Assembly (NCBI GenBank): GCA_020851885.1
Contig: JADZBW010000107.1
Span: forward strand, 1 to 6,051
Reading direction: 5' to 3'
DNA from: Fimbriimonadaceae bacterium
Lineage (GTDB): Bacteria > Armatimonadota > Fimbriimonadia > Fimbriimonadales > Fimbriimonadaceae
DNA: 6,051 nt
Shown: piece by piece, positions 1-5,420 of the stretch
How the letters are laid out: each line of letters begins with the position of its first letter
How positions within the stretch are numbered: position 1 is the first letter of the stretch
Translations under genes and position numbers: made by a program
The notes under the pieces: model-generated
The model's input: the letters and a program-made list of their open reading frames with translations, nothing else
Told to the model about the DNA's origin: nothing
Databases searched by the model: none

Positions 1-117
1 CTTCAGTTCGCCTTCATCGAACCAAATGCCGCCGCATTGTGGGCAGTCATCGAGATTGACATCGCGAAAGAGAAGGGCTTCCATCGGAATTCGGCAATCG
101 GGACAAAGACGAGCCAT
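1..117 (-). CDS. TFIIB-type zinc-ribbon protein, N-terminal part (runs off the left edge)
   Basis: The reverse strand reads 39 in-frame codons from ATG at 117 to the window edge, beginning MARLCPDC. Two CxxC knuckles are visible, Cys5-Pro-Asp-Cys8 and Cys25-Pro-Gln-Cys28, followed by GGIWFDEGELK. The pattern CPxC...CPxCGGxWxDxGEL is the signature of the zf-TFIIB family (PF13453), small bacterial zinc-ribbon proteins of mostly unknown cellular role; the four cysteines would bind one zinc. No signal peptide is present, so it is probably cytoplasmic. The C-terminal part lies outside the window, so total length and any fused domain are unknown. There is no Shine-Dalgarno site before the ATG, but a promoter-like sequence sits directly upstream, which would fit a leaderless mRNA. 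It is transcribed divergently from the YflT-like gene. The family call is firm; its function is not. Confidence 0.85.
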   Translation of the reverse strand, partial: MARLCPDCRIPMEALLFRDVNLDDCPQCGGIWFDEGELK

Positions 118-123
118 AACTCT

Positions 124-153
124 ATTGTAGTGGCGCGACGGGACTTCGGACAA
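124..153 (-). promoter_or_regulatory. Putative promoter of the zinc-ribbon gene (leaderless geometry)
   Basis: On the minus strand TTGTCC (148-153) lies 18 bp from TACAAT (124-129), which matches 5 of 6 positions of the -10 consensus. The ATG follows after only 6 nt, so transcription would begin at or very near the A of the start codon. No ribosome binding site is visible, consistent with leaderless initiation. This is a sequence-pattern inference with no expression evidence. Confidence 0.45.
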
Positions 154-205
154 GGACTCATCGCTGCCACCCCTGGCAAACCTCGTCAAAAAACGTTTGA
201 GTCCT
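153..205. repeat. Inverted 8-mer AGGACTCA / TGAGTCCT in the divergent promoter region
   Basis: AGGACTCA at 153-160 is repeated as its perfect reverse complement TGAGTCCT at 198-205, with 37 bp between the arms. The right arm is also embedded in a small palindrome, TTTGAG-TC-CTCAAA (196-209). The left arm abuts the -35 of the leftward promoter. Paired half-sites about 45 bp apart between two divergent promoters would suit a regulator binding both sites, but an 8-bp match can arise by chance. Confidence 0.35.
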
Positions 206-268
206 CAAAACCAGATCCAAGGTTCAGCGAATCTCATGTCAGTAAAACATAGGACGAGAAATGGCCTA

Positions 269-298
269 CTGACAAACGACCCTATTCCCCGATACCTT
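269..298 (+). promoter_or_regulatory. Putative promoter of the YflT-like gene (leaderless geometry)
   Basis: CTGACA (269-274, 5 of 6 to TTGACA) is followed after 18 bp by TACCTT (293-298, TANNNT class), and the ATG at 305 comes 6 nt later. The predicted transcript start coincides with the start codon. The only purine-rich stretch, TGAGG, ends 2 nt before the ATG, which is too close for a normal SD. The layout repeats that of the zinc-ribbon promoter exactly. Confidence 0.45.
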
Positions 299-304
299 GA
301 GGCC

Positions 305-1090
305 ATGAGCTGGGCATTGTATGCGTCGTTCAAGAATCGTGATCTCGCCGAAAGGACGGTAGGAGCCCTTCTCGACGCCGGGGTCATCCCCGAGGATATC
401 AGCCTGATTGCTCCGACCCGTGAATCCGAGCCCCATGAGCTGGTGGTCGATTACGAACCGGCTCTCATGATGGTCGACGCCGGCATGCTGGGAACCGCTG
501 AAGTTCGCTACGGGTCCAAATCCGCTGAAGTCGAAGGGAGCGATGTGTATGAATCCAAGATTGGCGGTGGAATCTCCACTTCGAGTCCTGACGACGACGT
601 TTCGGCCATCGAAGAGATGGAGGATGCCGAATCGATTGCCGAAGACCTGATTCACCCGGCAAAAGGCAGATCCTTTGGTTCCGAGGAGTTTGGAGATGCC
701 GACGCCTTTGCCAAGTTCGGCACATTGAATCAATTGCGCCGTCATGCCCATCATACGATCGACAATATTCACGGCTCTTCGGAGATCAGCGCGTTCGTCG
801 AGCCAGGGCTACTCATACTGGGCGATGGGCCGTTGGCGCTTAAGATCTTGGAGAAGTCGCTCATCGACCACAAGCGAACCCCCCGAGAGGTCGTTCGAAA
901 TGGGCTATGGGAAGTGGGGGTCGCTCCAGATGCCGCGGCGAATTTGGCTGCAGAACTAACCGGGAATGGGGCCTTGATATCCGTGGTGGAGGCGGCGGGA
1001 CAGGTTCCAATCCAGCAAATCGAGTCGATCATCGAATCGGCTGGTGGCGAGCATCTATGCACTTTTCTGATCCCGGGATCGAGTAGCTAG
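305..1090 (+). CDS. YflT / general-stress-protein-17M-like protein with acidic linker
   Basis: This is a 261-residue protein with no signal peptide. Residues 2-36 (ALYASFKNRDLAER...AGVIPEDISLIAP) resemble the N-terminal beta-alpha-beta unit of the YflT/general stress 17M group (PF11181-like): a short strand, a helix that pairs residues to 'AER', and a GxxPEDISL turn. Residues 97-114 are strongly acidic (DDDVSAIEEMEDAESIAEDL). Residues 164-251 (FVEPGLLILGDGPLALK...GVAPDAAANLAAEL...GALISVVEAAGQVPIQQIESIIESAGG) resemble the C-terminal half of such proteins, which ends in a V/I-rich strand and a helix leading to 'GG'. The usual Gly/Ala-rich hydrophobic middle is much reduced. I chose ATG 305, not the upstream codons at 197 or 236 in the same frame, because family similarity begins there and a promoter-like sequence lies just before it. 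Its biochemical role is unknown; a stress-related role is inferred from the family name only. Confidence 0.7.
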   Translation: MSWALYASFKNRDLAERTVGALLDAGVIPEDISLIAPTRESEPHELVVDYEPALMMVDAGMLGTAEVRYGSKSAEVEGSDVYESKIGGGISTSSPDDDVSAIEEMEDAESIAEDLIHPAKGRSFGSEEFGDADAFAKFGTLNQLRRHAHHTIDNIHGSSEISAFVEPGLLILGDGPLALKILEKSLIDHKRTPREVVRNGLWEVGVAPDAAANLAAELTGNGALISVVEAAGQVPIQQIESIIESAGGEHLCTFLIPGSSS

Positions 1091-1110
1091 ACGCTCTCAG
1101 TCCCAGGATC

Positions 1111-1143
1111 AGTCAGCTCTGAAGACGGCAGCCCACGCTGACT
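1111..1143. terminator. Inverted repeat between convergent genes (weak terminator candidate)
   Basis: AGTCAGC (1111-1117) and GCTGACT (1137-1143) form a perfect 7-bp stem with a 19-nt loop, and the right arm overlaps the end of the protease stop codon. It lies in the 51-bp gap between two converging genes, where a bidirectional terminator is expected. No T-run follows on either strand, so it is not a canonical intrinsic terminator. Confidence 0.3.
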
Positions 1144-2797
1144 ACGACGGTCGCGTGAAGAGGACCGCTTGGTCGATCTGGACTTCCCACCTGTTGGTCG
1201 TAGTCTCGGCGGGGGTGTAAGTGATGTCGAGCACAACATCGCCATTGCCAGGATCGATTGCATTCAGGGGCACGGTAATGGAACGCACGGTATCAGTTGG
1301 CGAAGTGGAATAGGTTGCCAATACTTGGCCGGTCACCCCCGATGCGGTCTTGATGGTGACGGTTCCGCCACCCGGGATGTTGACCGCATCTTCATACTGG
1401 AATTCCAGTGATCCGATCACCAAAAGGGTTGGATCGAAGGCCACCCGGATGGTTCCGCCGGTGCCGCCTCGGAAGTAGATGTTATCGCTTCGATTGGCAT
1501 TTGCGATCGGGTCTTGAGTTCGGCTTCCTTGCAGGTTTTGAAGCTGGAAGGGAGCGGCCGGATAGTTGTTGTAAGCGTATCGCAGGGCTTTGTTGAGATT
1601 GACGCGTCCCCAACCAAAGGTGGAGTCTTCGCCTGCCGCACCAAGGTCGTCGCATCCCTGATAGACCGAGGTCTGGACTTCCATGCTGTTCATTGCCGGA
1701 TTGGATGCGGTGACGGTTGCCGCAAGTCCCGCGACCAGGGGCGTCGCCATGCTGGTTCCGCTCTTGAGGCCATAGGAAGTCGGGCCATTGTAGAGCGTCG
1801 CCAGGATGTTCACTCCCGGTGCGAACACGTCGACGGCGAGTCCATAGGAGGAGAAGCTCGCTTTGGCATCCGCCGAATCGGAAGCTCCCACGATCGTTAC
1901 GTCCGCATGATCAAAGGTGCTCAGGTTCGTGTTGGAGTTGCCGGCGGCGAAGCAATAGAGGGTATTCAAGGTCCGCAGGTAGGCGCCCGTGGTCTGGATC
2001 GAAGCGCTATCGACGCCAGAATAACTCGTGCTGACTACCCGAGCGCCATTCTCGGCCGCCCATCGAGCTCCCGCCGTCAGTGAAGTCAAGCTGGCGCTGC
2101 CCCCAGTGGAATTTGTCACCCGAACGGGCATAATCTTCAGGCCCCAACCCATTCCGGTAACGCCGAGAGTGTTGTTGCCCGAGGCGGCGGCGATGCCGGC
2201 GCAATGGGTTCCATGGCCATTGATGTCCTCCACCAGACCGCCACCTGACTGAGGAACCGCCGTACCACTGGCCGTATTGGCGCCAGGAATCAGCCTGAGG
2301 ATGAGATCCTCATGGTCGGTGCGAACTCCCGTGTCTGTAATCGCAACGATCATATTGGAGTTTTGGGCCGTGAAAAGCGTCCAGGCGTCATATGCTTGGA
2401 CCTTGGCGACGTGCCACTGGTTGGCCACCTGAGGGTCGTCGGGAATCGTCAAAGGGAACAGGGTCCAATTCGGCTCGATGTACTGAAAGGCGCCCTGACG
2501 ACCGAGTTTCGCCGCAAGCGCATTCTCGGAACTGCCTTTCGGGACCTTCAGAATGAACTCGTCAGTCTCAGGAATGTAGCGAATCTTATAGGGCGCCACC
2601 GCTCTCTGAGCGTGAGAACGTGCGGATGCCGCTTCCACGGCGGAGTATCCAGATCGACGCAATGCCGCAAAGGGCATCGGACGGGCGATCAACTCGCCGG
2701 AAAACTCGTGGTCTCCTTTCACTTCCTTGAACTGGACGATCTGCCCAAACGACGAAGCGGAAATGGCCAATAGAGCCAATGCAACAACTCTCTTCAA
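1142..2797 (-). CDS. Secreted subtilisin-like serine protease (S8 family)
   Basis: This 551-residue protein hydrolyses peptide bonds outside the cytoplasm. A signal peptide occupies residues 1-19 (MKR, a hydrophobic core, then SSFGQ). Residues about 70-112 (KIRYIPETDEFILKVPKG...YIEPNW) look like the fervidolysin/I9-type prodomain that folds and inhibits the enzyme. The catalytic domain spans about 125-410, with Asp155 (ITDTG), His195 (NGHGTHCAG), oxyanion Asn287 (FAAGNS) and Ser349 (SGTSMATP) all intact. Cys199, four residues after the catalytic His, is typical of thiol-sensitive thermitase/proteinase-K-like enzymes. Residues about 420-551 are Gly/Thr/Val-rich with predicted beta character and match no domain I recognise. 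Translation starts at TTG (2795-2797): AGAGG lies 5 nt upstream and no nearby ATG is in frame. The gene is monocistronic by layout, converging on the YflT-like gene and diverging from the metal operon. The promoter is not clear to me. The enzyme class is secure; the substrate is unknown. Confidence 0.95.
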   Translation of the reverse strand: MKRVVALALLAISASSFGQIVQFKEVKGDHEFSGELIARPMPFAALRRSGYSAVEAASARSHAQRAVAPYKIRYIPETDEFILKVPKGSSENALAAKLGRQGAFQYIEPNWTLFPLTIPDDPQVANQWHVAKVQAYDAWTLFTAQNSNMIVAITDTGVRTDHEDLILRLIPGANTASGTAVPQSGGGLVEDINGHGTHCAGIAAASGNNTLGVTGMGWGLKIMPVRVTNSTGGSASLTSLTAGARWAAENGARVVSTSYSGVDSASIQTTGAYLRTLNTLYCFAAGNSNTNLSTFDHADVTIVGASDSADAKASFSSYGLAVDVFAPGVNILATLYNGPTSYGLKSGTSMATPLVAGLAATVTASNPAMNSMEVQTSVYQGCDDLGAAGEDSTFGWGRVNLNKALRYAYNNYPAAPFQLQNLQGSRTQDPIANANRSDNIYFRGGTGGTIRVAFDPTLLVIGSLEFQYEDAVNIPGGGTVTIKTASGVTGQVLATYSTSPTDTVRSITVPLNAIDPGNGDVVLDITYTPAETTTNRWEVQIDQAVLFTRPS

Positions 2798-2801
2798 AAT
2801 T

Positions 2802-2806
2802 ACCTC
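2802..2806 (-). promoter_or_regulatory. Ribosome binding site deciding the TTG start of the protease
   Basis: The minus strand reads AGAGG followed by TAATT and then TTG. The good SD with a 5-nt spacer supports TTG as the real start codon. The following codons encode MKR plus a hydrophobic run, exactly where a signal peptide should begin. Confidence 0.65.
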
Positions 2807-2829
2807 TAATCTCTGGGAGTATCAGTTCC

Positions 2830-2845
2830 CTGTTTCATGATACAG
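2830..2845. promoter_or_regulatory. 16-bp near-perfect palindrome, candidate operator
   Basis: CTGTTTCATGATACAG matches its own reverse complement at 14 of 16 positions; one symmetric pair, at positions 5 and 12, breaks the match. It lies 33 bp upstream of the protease TTG, in the 184-bp region between the protease and the divergent metal operon. The position fits an operator for the protease promoter. I do not recognise the consensus of a specific regulator. Confidence 0.35.
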
Positions 2846-2972
2846 CGGTTCTGGAGCAACCTGAAGACAAACCTCTCGGCAAGGTAATGGACGCCGATAA
2901 TCCAATAGGGTGGGAATGGGAGGAAAGCTGACGCCGCGAATCAGATCGGAACTCTCGACCTACCAATCGTGT

Positions 2973-2978
2973 TAAACT
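2973..2978 (+). promoter_or_regulatory. Possible -10 element of the metal operon
   Basis: TAAACT (TANNNT type) ends 3 nt before the ATG at 2982, and no Shine-Dalgarno sequence precedes that ATG. This resembles the leaderless layout of the two genes at the left of the window. However, the spacing to ATG is 3 nt instead of 6, and no convincing -35 lies 16-18 bp upstream. An activator-dependent promoter would explain the missing -35, but that is speculation. Confidence 0.25.
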
Positions 2979-2981
2979 TAG

Positions 2982-3425
2982 ATGTTGCATCGACTTAGCT
3001 CGGCATCGATACTGGTTCGCACCCTGTTAGCTTTCGCAATCGTGCTTGGCACGACCGGCGAATCGCTGTGCGCGGTTCTATGCTCGGCGGGCATGTGTGC
3101 CGACAAGTGCGGCATCGCACGGACGGTCGAAACGACGCTTTCGCCGAAGTCCTGCTGTGGAAGCAAGCAGGCATCGAGCCCTGCATCCTCGAAGAAGAAG
3201 GGACATCGGTGCACGTGCGAAATCAAGTCGGCGCCTCCTGGCATCGATTCAGCTGCCAGAATTGCCTTGCCAAGTACTGTTCTGGTTATCGCGCTGCCGG
3301 AAGCGCCCGCAACGGTTGTCGCGGTATTCCCAATTTGCAGCGCGCCGATGTTTGTAAGCGGCGATAGCTCGCCGCCAAGCGCCATACGCCATCCCGATCT
3401 TGGCCGCGCACCCCCATCGCTTTAG
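2982..3425 (+). CDS. Secreted Cys-rich small protein at the head of a metal-efflux operon
   Basis: This 147-residue protein carries an N-terminal hydrophobic stretch (about residues 10-31, after HRLSS and with Arg13) that looks like a signal peptide or an N-terminal anchor. It has nine cysteines: Cys30, 34, 39 and 43 in a C-x3-C-x4-C-x3-C cluster, Cys58-Cys59 (SCCGSK), Cys77 and Cys79 next to His75 (HRCTCEI), and Cys119. The C-terminus is Pro-rich, ending DSSPPS...PDLGRAPPSL. I recall similar Cys/His-containing small proteins with GRAPP-like ends at the start of metal-efflux operons, but I cannot name a family. Together with the downstream Spy-like, TolC and YtkA-like genes this suggests periplasmic metal binding or sensing, which is inference. 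There is no lipobox at Cys30 (preceded by E-S-L). ATG 2982 is the first plausible start; no SD precedes it. Real-gene status rests on the signal peptide, Cys clusters and position. Confidence 0.7.
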   Translation: MLHRLSSASILVRTLLAFAIVLGTTGESLCAVLCSAGMCADKCGIARTVETTLSPKSCCGSKQASSPASSKKKGHRCTCEIKSAPPGIDSAARIALPSTVLVIALPEAPATVVAVFPICSAPMFVSGDSSPPSAIRHPDLGRAPPSL

Positions 3426-3426
3426 T

Positions 3427-3453
3427 CGACGGCGACCTTAGGTTTCGCCGTCG
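3427..3453 (+). terminator. Strong hairpin just after the Cys-rich gene (terminator or attenuator)
   Basis: CGACGGCGA (3427-3435) and TCGCCGTCG (3445-3453) form a perfect 9-bp, mostly G/C stem with a 9-nt loop. The stem begins 2 nt after the TAG stop codon. The following sequence TTCATTGCTT is only partly T-rich, so termination may be incomplete. Because the gene downstream appears to belong to the same metal operon and no clear promoter is seen between 3454 and 3552, partial termination or 3'-end stabilisation of the first cistron is as likely as full termination. Confidence 0.6.
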
Positions 3454-3552
3454 TTCATTGCTTGGGGCGTGTTTGTCGATGGCGTTTCCACTCGATCCAA
3501 ATGCACCCTCTCCTTTCCCTTGTGACGAGCGTTCGCATTTGGAGATCTAGTC

Positions 3553-4086
3553 TTGAATCCTCGAAATACTTCCCGCCGCTGGTTCGGCCCCGGTACGACC
3601 GCGATGTTTGTTGGCGTCGCTGCTTTTGCCGCCTACAGCTATCTATCCGCTAGCCCGGCATCGCCGCCTGTCCGATACGAAGCTGGCCGTGATGGCAAGT
3701 TCAGGCAGGTTGCCATTCCCATGCCTGAACCCACGCAAATTCGCGTTCCCGTCAAACCCGAACCGGATAGGATACTCGCCGCAAAACTCCAACTGAAGCT
3801 GACGAATCGCCAAGTCGATCGAGTTGAAGCCATCGGGAAAGCCTGGACAAAACAGAAGAAAGACCTCGAGCATGCAATCGACGGAGTCACCCATCGAATG
3901 CGCGAGCAATGGAACAAGCCCAAGCCCTCGGCCGACCTTCGTCCTGCATTGGCAGGCTACTCCGAACTTTCGCGCGAACTTCAGCGCCGACGCGACTTGG
4001 CTTGGAATCACGCGCTTTCGGTACTTGACGAACCTCAACGCAAGCTTCTTAAGTCGATCGACCCTATCGCAGGAGATCAGAAATGA
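3553..4086 (+). CDS. Membrane-anchored Spy/CpxP/ZraP-like LTxxQ protein
   Basis: This 177-residue protein has a short basic N-terminus (MNPRNTSRR), one hydrophobic segment at about 16-33 that would act as an uncleaved anchor or signal, a Pro-rich stretch (about 54-72, MPEPTQIRVPVKPEP), and then an all-helical domain from about 74 to 168. Two motifs at the matching places of the family, LTNRQ (83-87) and LDEPQ (158-162), correspond to the paired LTxxQ motifs of Spy, CpxP, ZraP and CnrX. These are periplasmic chaperones or metal sensors, frequently next to metal-efflux genes. Between them lies a charged helix-turn-helix (about 88-150). It has few His/Met and no Cys, so direct metal binding is not evident; chaperone or signalling roles are equally possible. 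TTG 3553 is preferred over ATG 3604 because GGAG (3541-3544) lies 8 nt upstream and because the later start would remove the basic flank of the anchor. Its stop overlaps the next start by 4 nt (ATGA). Confidence 0.75.
   Translation: MNPRNTSRRWFGPGTTAMFVGVAAFAAYSYLSASPASPPVRYEAGRDGKFRQVAIPMPEPTQIRVPVKPEPDRILAAKLQLKLTNRQVDRVEAIGKAWTKQKKDLEHAIDGVTHRMREQWNKPKPSADLRPALAGYSELSRELQRRRDLAWNHALSVLDEPQRKLLKSIDPIAGDQK
4071..4075 (+). promoter_or_regulatory. Shine-Dalgarno site of the TolC-family gene inside the upstream gene
   Basis: AGGAG lies 7 nt before ATG 4083, within the last codons of the LTxxQ gene. With the ATGA stop/start overlap it indicates translational coupling. It contrasts with the missing SD at the genes at 117, 305 and 2982. 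Confidence 0.6.
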
Positions 4087-5420
4087 ACACAAGACTCTGG
4101 GCAACCATCGCCCTGTCCTGCTCTCTGAGCATCATCGCCCTATCGCAATTGCAGACGCCCACGGAACTCTCACTCTCGGAGGCAATTCGCTTTGCTCTCA
4201 AGCACTCGCCGGCACTTAAGGCGAGCCGCGCCGAAGTCGCGGCGGCCCAGGCGGAGGTTGGGATGGCCCGGGGCAAGGGAGGACCTCAACTATCGGCGAA
4301 TGGGTTCTATTCCAAGTCGGATATGCCGACGACACTTTCCTCGGGAGGCGGCGTGGAGCCGGTCGCGCAGATCATGGCCCCGGACAAGGATTACCGAGAC
4401 TTCAACCTTTCCTTAATGGTGCCTCTGTACACGGGGGGGATCTACTCGGGACTCGTCGCAAGTTCGATCGCCCTCCACAATGCCGCGATGGCGGAATCGG
4501 CCGGAATGGAAGCAGAGGTGGCGCTCAAAGTTCGGGAAAGCTACTTGAGAGCGGTGTACCTGAAAGAGCTTGTCGCGGCGTTTGCTTCGCGAGTCAAAGC
4601 GGCGGAAGGGATGGCGGCCAATGCCCAGACTCGATTCAACGCTGGATCGGGAATCGAAGCGACGGTCCGCCGGGCGGAGGCCGAATTGGCGGAAGCCCGA
4701 AAAGACCTTAAGATGGCTGAAAACGATCGCCAAAAAATGCTCCTCGAACTTCTCGCAGAAATGGGCTCGACGATGGATTCGGCGCCAACACTCACTGAGA
4801 AACTGGAATTCAGCGGGCCGACGCGGAGCCTGGATCAGAGCCTCCTCCAAGCGGACAGAACCCGAGGCGAGCTCCTATCTGCACGACTTCAGGTCATGGC
4901 GGCAAAAGGGAAGGCCTCCTCGGCGGCAGGAGCGCTCAAACCCCAGATCTACGGGTTTGCGATGAAGGATTTCTTCTCTCCCACGGACGGGATGGGCAAA
5001 TCTTCGGGCTACTCCTTTGGAATCACCGTGAGTCTGCCGGTATTCGACAGCGGGATGCGACGCTCAGAAGTTGCCGCGACGAAGGCGATGGTCCAACGCG
5101 CCCAGGCCGATGCGGATCGTTGGAAGTTGGTTGTGGAACGCGAAGTTCGACAAGCTTGGATCGATATCGAGACGGCGTCCCAGAATTACAGCACTGCCCT
5201 TTCTGCCCTCAAAGGGGCCGAATCTGCCTTTGAGGTCATCACCATTCGGGTGGAAACCGGCAAGAGCATCTTGGTCGAGCAATTGGATGCGCTCGCGACC
5301 TTAACCCGGGCGCGAGCGAACGTCGCCGAAGCGCTCTTCGAACATGAACTTGCGGTGGCAAAGCTGGACCGCGCGATCGGAGTCGTTGGGGAATCGGCCG
5401 GATCGGAGATGAAGTCATGA
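4083..5420 (+). CDS. TolC-family outer-membrane efflux channel (OEP; CusC-like role)
   Basis: This 445-residue protein is of typical length for TolC/CusC-type outer-membrane efflux proteins (PF02321), which form the trimeric exit duct of tripartite pumps. An N-terminal signal peptide lies at about 1-22. Two OEP repeats are visible, about 29-228 and 250-432. Each has long Ala/Glu/Arg-rich coiled helices (for example AEVAAAQAEVGMARG; RRAEAELAEARKDLKMAE; RANVAEALFEHELAVAKLDRAIG) and the equivalent beta-strand motif, MVPLYTGG (112-119) and SLPVFDSG (317-324). Cys13 sits too early and in the wrong context to be a lipidation site, so unlike CusC it does not look like a lipoprotein. It starts 4 nt inside the LTxxQ gene and its stop overlaps the next start (ATGA, 5417-5420). 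The neighbours suggest metal export. The family call is secure; the substrate is inferred from context. Confidence 0.95.
   Translation: MNTRLWATIALSCSLSIIALSQLQTPTELSLSEAIRFALKHSPALKASRAEVAAAQAEVGMARGKGGPQLSANGFYSKSDMPTTLSSGGGVEPVAQIMAPDKDYRDFNLSLMVPLYTGGIYSGLVASSIALHNAAMAESAGMEAEVALKVRESYLRAVYLKELVAAFASRVKAAEGMAANAQTRFNAGSGIEATVRRAEAELAEARKDLKMAENDRQKMLLELLAEMGSTMDSAPTLTEKLEFSGPTRSLDQSLLQADRTRGELLSARLQVMAAKGKASSAAGALKPQIYGFAMKDFFSPTDGMGKSSGYSFGITVSLPVFDSGMRRSEVAATKAMVQRAQADADRWKLVVEREVRQAWIDIETASQNYSTALSALKGAESAFEVITIRVETGKSILVEQLDALATLTRARANVAEALFEHELAVAKLDRAIGVVGESAGSEMKS
5405..5408 (+). promoter_or_regulatory. Shine-Dalgarno site of the FixH/YtkA-like gene
   Basis: GGAG lies 8 nt before ATG 5417, within the end of the TolC-family gene. 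It decides the start at 5417, which overlaps the upstream TGA as ATGA. The in-frame ORF begins there with a textbook signal peptide. Confidence 0.6.

Noticed and set aside
197..304. Upstream extension of the YflT-like gene to 197 or 236
   Set aside because: The extra residues show no family similarity, no SD precedes those codons, and the promoter-like sequence at 269-298 would lie inside the extension.
1514..2083. Long open frame on the plus strand (189 codons) and another at 2312-2773
   Set aside because: Both lie antisense to the protease, whose catalytic motifs are intact across the same bases. Their translations are Arg/Gly-rich with no recognisable domain.
2871..2885. ACCT-N7-AGGT, like a MerR/CueR-family operator, ahead of the metal operon
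   Set aside because: Only 4-bp half-sites match, the stretch is about 100 bp from the operon start, and no -35/-10 pair with the expected 19-20 bp spacer surrounds it. GATAAT at 2896 is too far from AAGACA at 2864.
2978..3385. 135-codon minus-strand frame over the Cys-rich gene, plus plus-strand frames at 3046 and 3068
   Set aside because: The 2982 frame has a signal peptide, patterned cysteines and operon position. The alternatives are Arg-rich and lack start context.
3462..3653. Small open frame between the hairpin and the LTxxQ gene
   Set aside because: It overlaps the better supported TTG-started gene in another frame, and its product has no signal, domain or conserved-looking pattern.
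4092..4121. Cys13 of the TolC-family protein as a lipidation site, as in CusC
   Set aside because: The preceding residues are A-L-S, not a canonical lipobox with Leu at -3, and the hydrophobic core continues past the Cys.
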